This document shows positions 44,027-53,013 of a DNA stretch of 64,000 nucleotides, piece by piece (the stretch's first letter is position 1; every line of letters starts with the position of its first letter). The position numbers and the translations under genes are program-made. This DNA is from JBBQXY01 sp051004815 (GTDB taxonomy: Bacteria; Chloroflexota; Ktedonobacteria; Ktedonobacterales; Ktedonobacteraceae): assembly GCA_051004815.1 (NCBI GenBank), contig JBPCJY010000172.1, positions 4,456 to 68,455 on the forward strand, written 5' to 3'. The notes beneath the pieces are model-generated. The model saw only the letters and a program-made list of their open reading frames with translations, was not told the origin of the DNA and searched no databases.

Positions 44027-44095
44027 AGGGGGGGTAATCTTGTGGTTAAAGTTCGTTTCTGTTACAGTTAAGAAGGGTTGTCTGCTTGTAATAGA

Positions 44096-44140
44096 AATAT
44101 CTTTAAGATGTGGCGAATTTTCGAACATCTTAAAGATATT
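44096..44140. repeat. Perfect 16-bp inverted repeat in a 404-nt intergenic region
   Basis: AATATCTTTAAGATGT (44096-44111) is exactly complementary to 44125-44140, with a 13-nt spacer. There is no T-run. The gap 43988-44391 holds this, the pcp terminator, a TGTGATCACA palindrome at 44287-44296 and no supported gene. Confidence 0.85.
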
Positions 44141-44286
44141 GTATTGCCATTCCTGGAATTCAGTTGATGTATGGTTGGGGCATACAGTAGAAGGTATTTT
44201 CCTGGAAACTCATGGCCATCATATTGATACGTGTCTACCTATCCCTACATTTGCCCTGGTGGCACGTTGTCTGGCGCATGATGAAA

Positions 44287-44296
44287 TGTGATCACA
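44287..44296. promoter_or_regulatory. TGTGATCACA palindrome, possible CRP/FNR-type operator
   Basis: The 10-bp palindrome resembles the core of CRP-family sites and lies about 95 nt before the chemoreceptor gene. Ten bases can occur by chance. Confidence 0.25.
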
Positions 44297-44391
44297 CGGT
44301 GCGATTCGTAAGGCTTTATTTGGTTAGAGCAAGGCATGCATGGAACAGTCCGTTGTCTACTGCCTGCTAAGATGAAGAAATTGGAGCTGAG

Positions 44392-46659
44392 ATGGTACGA
44401 TTTCTATACAAAATACCTATTTTCCGCCGACTCTTTATGACGTTTATGATTGTAGCTGTCATACCCGCGATTATTATTATTTTGTTAGACAACTTCTATC
44501 TAAGTAGCCTCACAACGCGTGGACAGGCGGTTCAAATCAGTTTTGATGCTCAGAGTATTGCGTCAACGGAGCAAGGCAACCTGCTACGTATGAATGCGCT
44601 GTTACAAACACGTCATGACCAGGTATTTGCCAGTCTCTCCAACAATGTGCATGATCCTTCACTGGCAGCCGCAGGTGGTCTGTTCAGTGCCGACATCGCG
44701 GCCCGAGCGGCTGAATTCAATCTCGCTATAAACTCATACGGTAATAGCTATGAAATAGCGACCTCCAGTAATATGAGCGGTATTCGCAGCATCTTACTGA
44801 ATGATAACGCGGCTACTGGCCCTGGCATCATTAAAGATCAACAGGATGCCCTGAGTGCTGTCACCAGTGCCAATGGTTTATGGACACAGTACAAAGGGTT
44901 GCAAGAGAATGAATTGCAGCAACTACAGTCTTTGGAAGGCAATACCTCGTTAACTACAGCTCAGCTTGCTGCTAAGTATAATCAAGCGTACTTGACCCTC
45001 TGGAAAGCCAATAATATTTTTACTGATCTCAGAAACAGCTGGCAGCGTGTGGTAGATGATGCGGTGTCGATGGGTAAAACAGTGACCTCTGTTGGATCTT
45101 CCATTTCAACACCGATAACACTCGCCACAATTATAGCTGTTGCAGTGACGTTTTTGATTGTGCTTGTCACTGGCTGGCTCGTGAACCTCACGATTACGAA
45201 TCCCCTTCGCAGCCTGGCTACCCTTACCCGGCGTATTGGTAAAGGTGACACATCTGCACGAGCAAATATCCAGGGTCGCGATGAAATTGCGCTGGTTGCT
45301 AATTCGATGAACAAAATGTTGGATAACATCGTAAACCTGATCCAACAGACCCAGGCGCAACGTGATAATTTACAAGCGCAGGTAGAAAAACTGGTGGGCG
45401 AGGTCAGCATTGTAGGTGAAGGTGATTTGCGCATCCAGGCGGAAGTTACGAATGATGCACTGGGTGTACTCGCCGATTCATTTAATTATATGGTCGAAGA
45501 ACTGGGCAGTTTGATTGTGCGTGTCAAGTCGGTGGCCTTGGAAGTTGAGCGTTCGACTTCCACCATCCTTAATCGAATGATGCATCTGGTGGAGGCAGAC
45601 AACAACCAAATCAACCAGATAAATCTCGCCGTTATCTCCGTGGAGCGTATGGCCGATGCCAGCCACCAGGTTGCTTCACGAGCACAGGTTCTCTATGGTG
45701 TAGCGCGTGAAGCTCAGCAGAGTGCGCAAGGCGGACGCGAATCGGTACAACAGGCGGTTGAAGGGATAGGTCGCATCAGCATCAATGTGCAAACCACCGC
45801 AGAGAAGGTGCAAACGCTTGGTGAGCGTTCACTTGAGATCAATAACATCATCGATGCTATTTCGGGTATTGCCCATCAGACCAATCGTCTGGCACTCGAT
45901 GCCGCTATTCAAGCGGCTATGGCCGGTGAGAATGGCAAAGGTTTCGCAGCCGTTGCGGCAGATATCCGTCGTTTGGCCGAACGGGCGAAAGATCAAGCTG
46001 GTATGATTACCAAAATCGTGCGCAGCGTTCGTGAAGACATCGGTGCCGTCGCGGTTTCCATGCAGGACACCGAACGAGAGACCTCTGTTGGTGCGACATT
46101 GACCGAGGAAGCGGGAGCCGCTCTGTTATCTATCTTTTCCGCAGTTGAGCAGCAAGCCAAAGAAATTAACGGTATTAACCAGGTCACCGCACAACAGGTG
46201 CAAACGTCAAATGACATTGTTACCATCATGCGGAGAGTTTCTGATGGCACGCAACAAAGCAGCATAGAGACCCGCGAAGCCTCCCAGAACATGGAACGCC
46301 TGGCACGCCTGGTTGAACAGTTGCGGGCGTCAACGGAAGCTTTCAAACTACATGAGATGCAGAACTCTTACGCATCCCCTCCTCCTACTAGCGTAATATC
46401 TGAAGAAGAGCAGCAAAATCCCCCATCCGTGAGCGGTTATTTCCGTACCGTCACTGCTGAAGCGCGTACTTCGCCTGCTGAAGCGCAAGTGGCCTTACCT
46501 GCTCGTTGGTCTGCTGAACCCTCTCTTCTTCCTCCGCCACAGCAAACTGGCTGGAATGGTTCCGCGCAGCAGAATCAGCAACGGTATGCTGGACCTCCCA
46601 ACCGGCAAGGTGGTAATGGCAACAGTAATAACAACGGCAACGGGTACGGGAGGAGATAG
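44392..46659 (+). CDS. Methyl-accepting chemotaxis protein
   Basis: Of 755 residues, the first 35 form a cytosolic start and membrane helix (about 15-33). An extracytoplasmic helical domain of about 200 residues and a second helix (about 240-265) follow. A HAMP domain (about 265-320), a second HAMP-like stretch (about 335-380) and the signalling domain (about 400-655) come next. The hairpin tip reads HQTNRLALDAAIQAAMAGENGKGFA. The tail is rich in Gln, Pro, Asn and Gly and lacks a CheR-binding pentapeptide. No che genes are near, so the partner system is elsewhere. Confidence 0.92.
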   Translation: MVRFLYKIPIFRRLFMTFMIVAVIPAIIIILLDNFYLSSLTTRGQAVQISFDAQSIASTEQGNLLRMNALLQTRHDQVFASLSNNVHDPSLAAAGGLFSADIAARAAEFNLAINSYGNSYEIATSSNMSGIRSILLNDNAATGPGIIKDQQDALSAVTSANGLWTQYKGLQENELQQLQSLEGNTSLTTAQLAAKYNQAYLTLWKANNIFTDLRNSWQRVVDDAVSMGKTVTSVGSSISTPITLATIIAVAVTFLIVLVTGWLVNLTITNPLRSLATLTRRIGKGDTSARANIQGRDEIALVANSMNKMLDNIVNLIQQTQAQRDNLQAQVEKLVGEVSIVGEGDLRIQAEVTNDALGVLADSFNYMVEELGSLIVRVKSVALEVERSTSTILNRMMHLVEADNNQINQINLAVISVERMADASHQVASRAQVLYGVAREAQQSAQGGRESVQQAVEGIGRISINVQTTAEKVQTLGERSLEINNIIDAISGIAHQTNRLALDAAIQAAMAGENGKGFAAVAADIRRLAERAKDQAGMITKIVRSVREDIGAVAVSMQDTERETSVGATLTEEAGAALLSIFSAVEQQAKEINGINQVTAQQVQTSNDIVTIMRRVSDGTQQSSIETREASQNMERLARLVEQLRASTEAFKLHEMQNSYASPPPTSVISEEEQQNPPSVSGYFRTVTAEARTSPAEAQVALPARWSAEPSLLPPPQQTGWNGSAQQNQQRYAGPPNRQGGNGNSNNNGNGYGRR

Positions 46660-46675
46660 TTGGATGCTTCCAAGT

Positions 46676-46711
46676 AAAAAGACGCTTAACAAATCTGTTG
46701 AGCGTCTTTTT
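46676..46711. terminator. Bidirectional terminator after the chemoreceptor gene
   Basis: A 15-bp stem (46676-46690 with 46697-46711, one wobble) has A5 on one side and T5 on the other. It lies between convergent genes. Confidence 0.9.
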
Positions 46712-46732
46712 ATTGTTGCGAGATCTCTTTTC

Positions 46733-47671
46733 CTATGTGAGGCGTTCTGGATGTCTCTTTCGCCAGTAGCGCATGTAGCCCTGAACGGTCATGGCATAGT
46801 TGGACGCGATCTCGTACCGCTGTAGCGCGTGGGGATCGCGGGCTATGCGCTGTAGCTCCGGTTGTGTCCACTCGATCAGCATCGCAATAATTTCGGCCTC
46901 CTCTTTGCCGTTGTGCATGGCATCCAGGACGAAATCTCCCCAGGCATAGAGCTTTTCCCGTAATCGCCTAAAGTGCGGCACAATGTCTCTAACAGCTCCA
47001 AAATGGGCGATATAGAGTACATCGGGTCGCAAGCTTTTGACCAGGTTGATGCTCTCAGTCCAAGCTTCCAAGTCAAGATCGGGTGGTGGTGTTGGCGGGC
47101 GCACATAGTCAACGCCAGGGAGACGCACACCGCCAACATCGCCCGCGAACAACTCTCCCGAATGGGCATCGAAGAAGATGACATGGTGGACCGCGTGTCC
47201 AGGCGTATAATGTACCTCCAAGCGACGGCCCGCCACCTTGAGAATATCGCCACCTTCGAGCGTGTGGACGCGTTTAGCAGGTGTTGGTTCAATCTCGCCC
47301 CACAGCATCTTCATCCGCTCACCGTAGATGCGCGATGCACTGGCAACCACTTTGCTTGTGTCAATCAGGTGTGGTGCGCCTTTGCTGTGGACATATACCT
47401 GGGCTTTAGGCAGCAGCCGTATCAAAGAGCCAGTAACACCTGCATGATCTAAGTGAACGTGTGTCGCGAGAATATGCGTGACATCCTGCGGCTCAAAACC
47501 TGCTTCCCGAATCGATCCTAACAGTGGTTCGAGCGTGCTACCAGGTCCTGGGTCAATGATAGCGAGTTCGTTCTCTCCGGCAAGCAGGTAGGAACCAATA
47601 ATATCTTGTTCACCCAGGAACGGCAAGGAAACCCCCCATGCCCCTGGGCTGATTTGTGTGACCTTAGCCAA
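46733..47671 (-). CDS. MBL-fold metallo-hydrolase
   Basis: The 312-residue protein shows the zinc motif THVHLDHAG, a downstream His in YTPGHAVHHV and an Asp in FAGDVGG, as in glyoxalase II-like MBL enzymes. A helical C-terminal domain of about 100 residues is like that of the YflN/SoxH-type subgroup. The substrate is unknown. It lies 14 nt downstream of the P5C dehydrogenase gene and is probably cotranscribed with it. Confidence 0.9.
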   Translation of the reverse strand: MAKVTQISPGAWGVSLPFLGEQDIIGSYLLAGENELAIIDPGPGSTLEPLLGSIREAGFEPQDVTHILATHVHLDHAGVTGSLIRLLPKAQVYVHSKGAPHLIDTSKVVASASRIYGERMKMLWGEIEPTPAKRVHTLEGGDILKVAGRRLEVHYTPGHAVHHVIFFDAHSGELFAGDVGGVRLPGVDYVRPPTPPPDLDLEAWTESINLVKSLRPDVLYIAHFGAVRDIVPHFRRLREKLYAWGDFVLDAMHNGKEEAEIIAMLIEWTQPELQRIARDPHALQRYEIASNYAMTVQGYMRYWRKRHPERLT

Positions 47672-47685
47672 GGAGAATCCTCCAT

Positions 47686-49263
47686 TTATTTCGTAGTCGA
47701 GATAGCTTTTGCCTGTGTGAATAGTAGCAAGTAATCTCTACCGCCCGCCTTCGAGTCAGTCCCCGACATGTTAAAGCCGCCAAATGGATGGACGCCAACG
47801 AGCGCACCTGTGCTTTTGCGGTTGAAGTAGAGGTTGCCAACATGGTACTCCTCTTTTGCTCGCTCGATACGCTCCGGGTTATTGGAATACAGTGAACCGG
47901 TTAGCCCGTACTCTGTATCATTGGCGATATGCAGAGCATCGTCAAAGTCTTTGGCTTTAATCACCGTTAACACTGGCCCAAAAATCTCTTCCTGGGAGAT
48001 GCGTGCATGGGGGTCAACGTCAGCAATGACCGTTGGCTCGATAAAGTAGCCAGGGCCGTGATGCCCACCTCCAGTGAGAAGTTTACCTTCACCCTTACCT
48101 ATCTCGATATATTCGGTGATTTTCTTCATCGCATTTTCATCGACGACAGGTCCCATATAGGTGCTCAGCTGTGTCACATCGCCCAGCGATAACTGCTTCG
48201 TCTTTTCAATGACCTTTTGCAGCACTTGGTCATAGACCTTGTCAACGATGATGGCTCGCGAACCGGCTGAGCATTTTTGCCCCTGGAAACCAAAGGCCGA
48301 CGTAACGATAGCCGCCGCCGCCGCATCGAGATTGGCCGTTTCATCGACAACAACAGCATCTTTGCCGCCCATTTCGAGAATGGTGCGTTTCAGCCAGCGT
48401 TGTCCTGGTTGGTGTTTGGCGGCCAGTTCATTGATGCGCAACCCGACATCTCGCGAACCAGTGAAGGCAATGAAGCGTAACTGGGGATTTTCGATCAGCG
48501 TATCGCCAATAGTTGAGCCGGAACCCGTCAGGAAGTTGACGACGCCAGCTGGCAACCCCACCTCTTCCAGAACATTGACAAATTGTGCGGCAATCGCCGG
48601 TGCCGTACTGGCGGGTTTAAGCACCACCGTGTTGCCCGTGACAAAGGCGGCACTGGTCATGCCTGCTGTAATGGCACATGGGAAATTCCAGGGTGGTATG
48701 ACTGCGCCCACGCCGAGCGGAATGTAGACCAGTTTGTTGTCTTCCTCTTCAATGCGCACAATCGGCTGGTCATCTGCCAGACGCATCATTTCGCGAGCAT
48801 AATATTCCATAAAGTCGATGGCTTCCGCCGTATCACCATCGGCCTCGGGCCAACTCTTGCCTACTTCATAGATCATCCAGGCGTTCATAAGGAAACGGCG
48901 TGTACGCATCAAATCGGCTGCGGCGAAGAGATAGCCAGCTCGTTCTTCGGCTGACACACGTTTCCAACTTTCAAAAGCTGCCGCTGCCGCCTGAACCGCC
49001 TCATTCGTCTGCTGGGCAGTGGCGCGTGAAAAATAGCCAATGACCTGCTCAGGGTTGGAAGGGTTAATAGAGGCAAATGTTGCCTCACTCGTAATCTTTT
49101 TACCGCCAATAATGAGCGGATAGGTGCGCCCCAGCTCACCTTTTACCTGCTCTAATGCTTTCAGCTGAGCCTGACGATTCTCCTCCTTCGAGAAATCGGT
49201 AAAAGGCTGGTTGACAAACGGCGTCTGTGCGCGTGCCATAACACTTTCAACAACATTCTTCAT
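47686..49263 (-). CDS. rocA: 1-pyrroline-5-carboxylate dehydrogenase
   Basis: This aldehyde-dehydrogenase-superfamily enzyme oxidises glutamate semialdehyde to glutamate in proline and arginine catabolism. From ATG 49263 (AAGGAG 8 nt upstream) it has 525 residues, typical for the RocA/PruA type. The nucleotide motif FTGSRDVG, the Glu in LEMGGKDAVVV and the catalytic Cys in GFQGQKCSAGSR are intact. The C-terminal PFGGFNMSGTDSKAGG block is diagnostic for P5C dehydrogenases. An alternative GTG start lies at 49272. Confidence 0.94.
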   Translation of the reverse strand: MKNVVESVMARAQTPFVNQPFTDFSKEENRQAQLKALEQVKGELGRTYPLIIGGKKITSEATFASINPSNPEQVIGYFSRATAQQTNEAVQAAAAAFESWKRVSAEERAGYLFAAADLMRTRRFLMNAWMIYEVGKSWPEADGDTAEAIDFMEYYAREMMRLADDQPIVRIEEEDNKLVYIPLGVGAVIPPWNFPCAITAGMTSAAFVTGNTVVLKPASTAPAIAAQFVNVLEEVGLPAGVVNFLTGSGSTIGDTLIENPQLRFIAFTGSRDVGLRINELAAKHQPGQRWLKRTILEMGGKDAVVVDETANLDAAAAAIVTSAFGFQGQKCSAGSRAIIVDKVYDQVLQKVIEKTKQLSLGDVTQLSTYMGPVVDENAMKKITEYIEIGKGEGKLLTGGGHHGPGYFIEPTVIADVDPHARISQEEIFGPVLTVIKAKDFDDALHIANDTEYGLTGSLYSNNPERIERAKEEYHVGNLYFNRKSTGALVGVHPFGGFNMSGTDSKAGGRDYLLLFTQAKAISTTK

Positions 49264-49367
49264 CAAAATCACTCCTTAAAAACACATCATTGTGTAAAAC
49301 TACATTTTCATTCATTGTATCTCATAGAGAGGAGCGAAGGTAAGAGTTACCTTAAAGGGGTGAGGAT

Positions 49368-49739
49368 TCAATTTTCTCCCTGTTCGGTAGGATGAAACAT
49401 AAAATCGACGCTCATCCAGAGGCTTTTGGCGTGACGAAAGAAGATGAACGGCAAGATAAAGGGCATGGGTAAGCCAATAGCGATGAGCAGGGTAATCGGT
49501 TGCTGCGCCATTGCCAGATAGATAGCCAGCGGCACCGCGACCAATGCTATCAACAACTCGGTGATAACAAGATTGATCGCAATGGCTCCTGTCCAATAAC
49601 CCTCTTCGCGCTCATAACGCCAGCCGCACACGGGGCATCGCTCATACATTTTGAAGCCTCTACGGAAAAGCTTGCCCTTACCACAATTGGGACAGCGCAA
49701 GAGAATTCCCCGTATAAGGCTGGTTGTGATACTTATCAA
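49368..49739 (-). CDS. DUF983 family membrane protein
   Basis: The 123-residue protein has two CxxC pairs near the N-terminus (CPNCGKGKLF and CPVCGWRYE), a zinc-ribbon-like knuckle. Two hydrophobic segments (about 55-75 and 80-100) follow. This is the DUF983 layout; the function is unknown. Confidence 0.88.
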   Translation of the reverse strand: MISITTSLIRGILLRCPNCGKGKLFRRGFKMYERCPVCGWRYEREEGYWTGAIAINLVITELLIALVAVPLAIYLAMAQQPITLLIAIGLPMPFILPFIFFRHAKSLWMSVDFMFHPTEQGEN

Positions 49740-50077
49740 CCGCTATACCTCTTGCAAAGTAGAAGCGCAGTGATTAGCTCTCTATTTTGCAATCTTCAAT
49801 ACAAATATCATGTGTACAGATGCAGTTTACCACCATTGCCCTCGATTGTGCCAATTGAGAGAAGGGATGATTATGTCGTCAATGGAAACAAATACAAGCC
49901 TCCCATTGTTCTTATGTATGGAAACACAATTCAGAAAAATGAACATCGCTTAGCCGTGAAAGAGAGTAGTATCGTCTCTTCAATGCACTCCTGTGCGCTT
50001 GAAACAATGCACAGCACTATAGTTTTTGATAGACAAGAGATATTAGAGTAATGAAAGATAAGAAAGCAGGGAATAAT
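49740..50077. other. Intergenic region without a supported gene
   Basis: The stretch separates divergent genes. A long plus-strand frame through it has no family resemblance and crosses DUF983 coding sequence. I see no convincing promoter pair. Confidence 0.35.
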
Positions 50078-50485
50078 ATGAGCGATTTAAAGAATATGCC
50101 AGATTCGTTCTGGAAAGAGAAACTAACGCCGGAGCAATACCAGGTCTGCCGCCGCAAAGGAACGGAGCGAGCTTTCACAGGCGCACTCTACAATAACCAC
50201 GCGGAAGGGATGTATGAATGTGTAGCATGTGGACAGCCATTGTTTTCCTCTGACGCGAAATTTGAATCGGGGTCGGGATGGCCAAGCTTTGATCGCCCTG
50301 TTGACTGGGAACACCTGGAACTGCACGAGGACAAGTCCTTCCTTATGAAGCGAACCGAAGTCGTTTGTAAAAACTGTGGTGCGCACCTGGGGCATCTCTT
50401 CGATGATGGTCCGCGAGACACAACGGGGCAGCGGTATTGTATCAACTCAGTTGCTTTGAATTTCCGTCCCGCTGACGCAGAGTAA
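50078..50485 (+). CDS. msrB: Peptide-methionine (R)-S-oxide reductase
   Basis: MsrB repairs methionine-R-sulfoxide in proteins. The zinc site is formed by CVAC and CKNC, the substrate region is GSGWPSFDRP, and the catalytic Cys is in RYCINS. ATG 50078 has AGGGA 5 nt upstream and gives 135 residues. An in-frame ATG at 50051 adds nine residues and has a weaker site. Confidence 0.95.
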   Translation: MSDLKNMPDSFWKEKLTPEQYQVCRRKGTERAFTGALYNNHAEGMYECVACGQPLFSSDAKFESGSGWPSFDRPVDWEHLELHEDKSFLMKRTEVVCKNCGAHLGHLFDDGPRDTTGQRYCINSVALNFRPADAE

Positions 50486-50538
50486 CTGGGAATTCGCCTT
50501 TTGTACGGGCGTGAAGTAGCTTCTCCTTCCCACCTTTT

Positions 50539-51627
50539 TCACGAAACAAGCCATTGTGGTGGTGGGAAGGGAGTTGCTGCGTGCTCAATGGGATTTATAT
50601 CTTCCTCTGCTGCTGTCGGGCTCGTGTAGATTGGCAGGATGACAGAGAACATGCTTCCTTTACCAGGACTACTCGTGACCTCGATGTGTCCACTGTGTCG
50701 CTCAACGATGTGTTGGCAGAGATAGAGTCCTAAGCCGATACTGGAATGTATACCAGGTTGGACTTCAGCTTCGGGGCCGCGATAGAATTGCTCAAAAATA
50801 TGAGGTAGTACCTCTTCTGCGATGCCAACTCCCATATCGCATACGCTGATGATAGCCTCATCCCCTGATTGTTGCAACGCAACTATGATGGGGGAGTCAT
50901 TTGGTGAATATTTGCGGGCATTAGAGAGCAGATGAATCAGCACCTGGCTGATGCGCTCATTGTCTACATTGACTGCGATGGCCTCTTGATTGCACTCAAA
51001 AGTGAGCGTAAGACCTGCTCCAACAGTATACGCATCCAGCACTTGCTGGCACAACTCAACCAGGTTGCAAGGAGCAGGGTGCAAAACATACTCGTTGGAC
51101 TTGATGAGCGTGCAATCGAATAAGTCACGGACGAGCGCGTCCATGACCTCGTTAGTTGCCAGGAGTTCACGCGTTCGCAGCTCCACCAATTGCTCCATTC
51201 TTTCATTATGCAATTGCAAAGCCTCTTGTTGCTCCTGTACCTGCCGTCGCAATTGGCGTGCTTGAATGGCCCGATGGAGCGCGGCTACGAAGTAGACACG
51301 ATCAATTGGCTTCTGGATGAAATCGTAAGCTCCGCCGCGCAGTGCCTGGGTAATAAGCCCTTGGTCTGCATGGCCGGTAATGAGCAGCGTCGGTACATCA
51401 GGGCGCATTTCTTGTATTTTCGTCAGGAGTTCTAATCCATCCATGCCGGGCATCTTGATATCACTCACGATAGCATCGTAATCATGTTCCTGGATCTGCT
51501 CGATCGCTCCCAATGCTGTGTCAGATGTATCTACTTGTACACCATGGATGCGTAGTGCCATCATGTGAGGAAGTGCTTGTAGGAGCGTTGCGTCATCATC
51601 AACGAGTAAAATATGCGGTGCGTTCAT
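50539..51627 (-). CDS. Receiver-histidine kinase hybrid without a recognisable H-box
   Basis: Residues 1-120 form a receiver domain (ILLVDDDATL, Asp in AIVSDIKMPGMDG, Lys in IQKPID). A coiled-coil segment of about 40 residues follows. Residues about 175-345 form an ATPase domain with the N-box HLLSNARKYSP, DMGVGIA, FEQFYRG and SSIGLGLYL. The region that should contain the phosphorylated His (normally SHELRTPL-like) is absent. The sequence passes from the coiled coil directly to the end of a dimerisation helix (LVRDLFDCTLIKS). It may therefore not autophosphorylate in the usual way. The length is 362 residues. Confidence 0.85.
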   Translation of the reverse strand: MNAPHILLVDDDATLLQALPHMMALRIHGVQVDTSDTALGAIEQIQEHDYDAIVSDIKMPGMDGLELLTKIQEMRPDVPTLLITGHADQGLITQALRGGAYDFIQKPIDRVYFVAALHRAIQARQLRRQVQEQQEALQLHNERMEQLVELRTRELLATNEVMDALVRDLFDCTLIKSNEYVLHPAPCNLVELCQQVLDAYTVGAGLTLTFECNQEAIAVNVDNERISQVLIHLLSNARKYSPNDSPIIVALQQSGDEAIISVCDMGVGIAEEVLPHIFEQFYRGPEAEVQPGIHSSIGLGLYLCQHIVERHSGHIEVTSSPGKGSMFSVILPIYTSPTAAEEDINPIEHAATPFPPPQWLVS

Positions 51628-51768
51628 TCAGCTCTCCTCCGTAATGTTCCCAGTGAAGCGAGAGTTGGTCTTCATTTCCCCCACCTGGGTAAACAACTAT
51701 TTTCCCTAACACGGTTGAAGGTAGCTCCTCCGTTTCATTTCGTGTTTGGATAGCAAGAACGCTCGTAT

Positions 51769-52989
51769 CTACCTGCATAATAGCGCATCGGACATGATCG
51801 CGATCAAAACCATGCCCAGACAGAGCAACGTCACGCCTGTCCACCCGGCCCATTCCAGGGCGAAACCTGGGAGCACCGCCCCGAAGCTGCCACCAAAGTA
51901 GTAGAGCGAGAGGTACATAGAAGCCGCCGTCCCTTTGGCCGTTGTGGTCTGCTCGCCCAGGTAGAGGTTGACTGCTGGCACAGTGGCGAACATGCCCAAT
52001 GCCAGCAAACCAAGGCCAAATATGACCACGGGAAGTATGGGGATAAGCGTAATCAACAGCCCGATAGCGGCTAACCCCATGCTAAAGGCGATAGCTTTGC
52101 GTGATCCGATGCGTAACGCCAGTGCCCCGGCGGCAGGTGAAAAGATACCGGTGAGCCAGAGTAGGTAGACCAGGCCAAGCGCGATGGTTGGAAGGTTGAA
52201 ATGTGGCCCGGTCAGATAGTAGGGGAGGTAGGTAAACGTTCCGATGAAGCCAAAGAAGAGCGTGAAGCCAATAATAAATGCCCCCACCAGGCGTCGATTG
52301 TGCAGGTGCAGCCACATGTCGCGCAGTGTCTGACGCAAGAATTCGCCACGCGATGTGCTGATGGAATGTGTAATCAGCGCGGGCAGCTTCTTTTTCGCGT
52401 TCGTTTCGGGCAAAAACCGCCACATGAACATTGCTGCGATCAACGTGGGTAAGGTGAACGCCTCCATTGCGATGCGCCAATCAAACCAACCTGTCAGGGC
52501 GGCACTGCCCACCCGCGCAAACAATCCCCCCAACGTCAGCCCACTGACATAGATGCCCATTGCTAAGCCGCGCCCTTTCCCCTCAAATTCCTCGTTGACA
52601 TAAGGAATAGCCACGCTGGTCAGGCCAGGCATCAACAATCCCTGCAAAGTACGCAACACGACGAGCGCAGTAAAATTGGGCGCGAAACCACACAAGAGTG
52701 TGGGAATGATGACGAGGAAACTAGCCCCCACCATCACAGCTTTGCGCCCAACACGATCCGACAATGGGCCATAGAAGAGCGAACCGACTGCTACTGCCAG
52801 CACAAGTAAGGATACGGTCAAACCAGCCGTAGGTGCGCTAATAGAGAAATCTTTGCTGAATACTGGCAGGATAGCCTGTGTAGTATACATATTGGCAAAG
52901 ATAAAGGCTGGTGCGAGAAAGAGCGTTACCAGTGCCCACAACCTTGGCTGCTTCTGGTCTACGATAGCTGTTGAACTGGCACTGGACAT
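51769..52989 (-). CDS. MFS transporter
   Basis: The 406-residue protein has about 12 membrane segments and the MFS loop motif GPLSDRVGRKAV between helices 2 and 3. The later motif GAFIIGFTLFF precedes helix 7. The overall layout is that of the multidrug-efflux or YnfM-type DHA1 branch. The substrate is unknown. Confidence 0.9.
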   Translation of the reverse strand: MSSASSTAIVDQKQPRLWALVTLFLAPAFIFANMYTTQAILPVFSKDFSISAPTAGLTVSLLVLAVAVGSLFYGPLSDRVGRKAVMVGASFLVIIPTLLCGFAPNFTALVVLRTLQGLLMPGLTSVAIPYVNEEFEGKGRGLAMGIYVSGLTLGGLFARVGSAALTGWFDWRIAMEAFTLPTLIAAMFMWRFLPETNAKKKLPALITHSISTSRGEFLRQTLRDMWLHLHNRRLVGAFIIGFTLFFGFIGTFTYLPYYLTGPHFNLPTIALGLVYLLWLTGIFSPAAGALALRIGSRKAIAFSMGLAAIGLLITLIPILPVVIFGLGLLALGMFATVPAVNLYLGEQTTTAKGTAASMYLSLYYFGGSFGAVLPGFALEWAGWTGVTLLCLGMVLIAIMSDALLCR

Positions 52990-53013
52990 GGAGCGTTTCC
53001 TTTCCTCGAAATG

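Noticed and set aside
44010..44291. 93-residue frame upstream of the chemoreceptor
   Set aside because: It reads through the inverted repeat and terminator hairpin and has no recognisable features.
49500..50051. 183-residue plus-strand frame before msrB
   Set aside because: Half of it is antisense to the DUF983 gene; no ribosome site or similarity.
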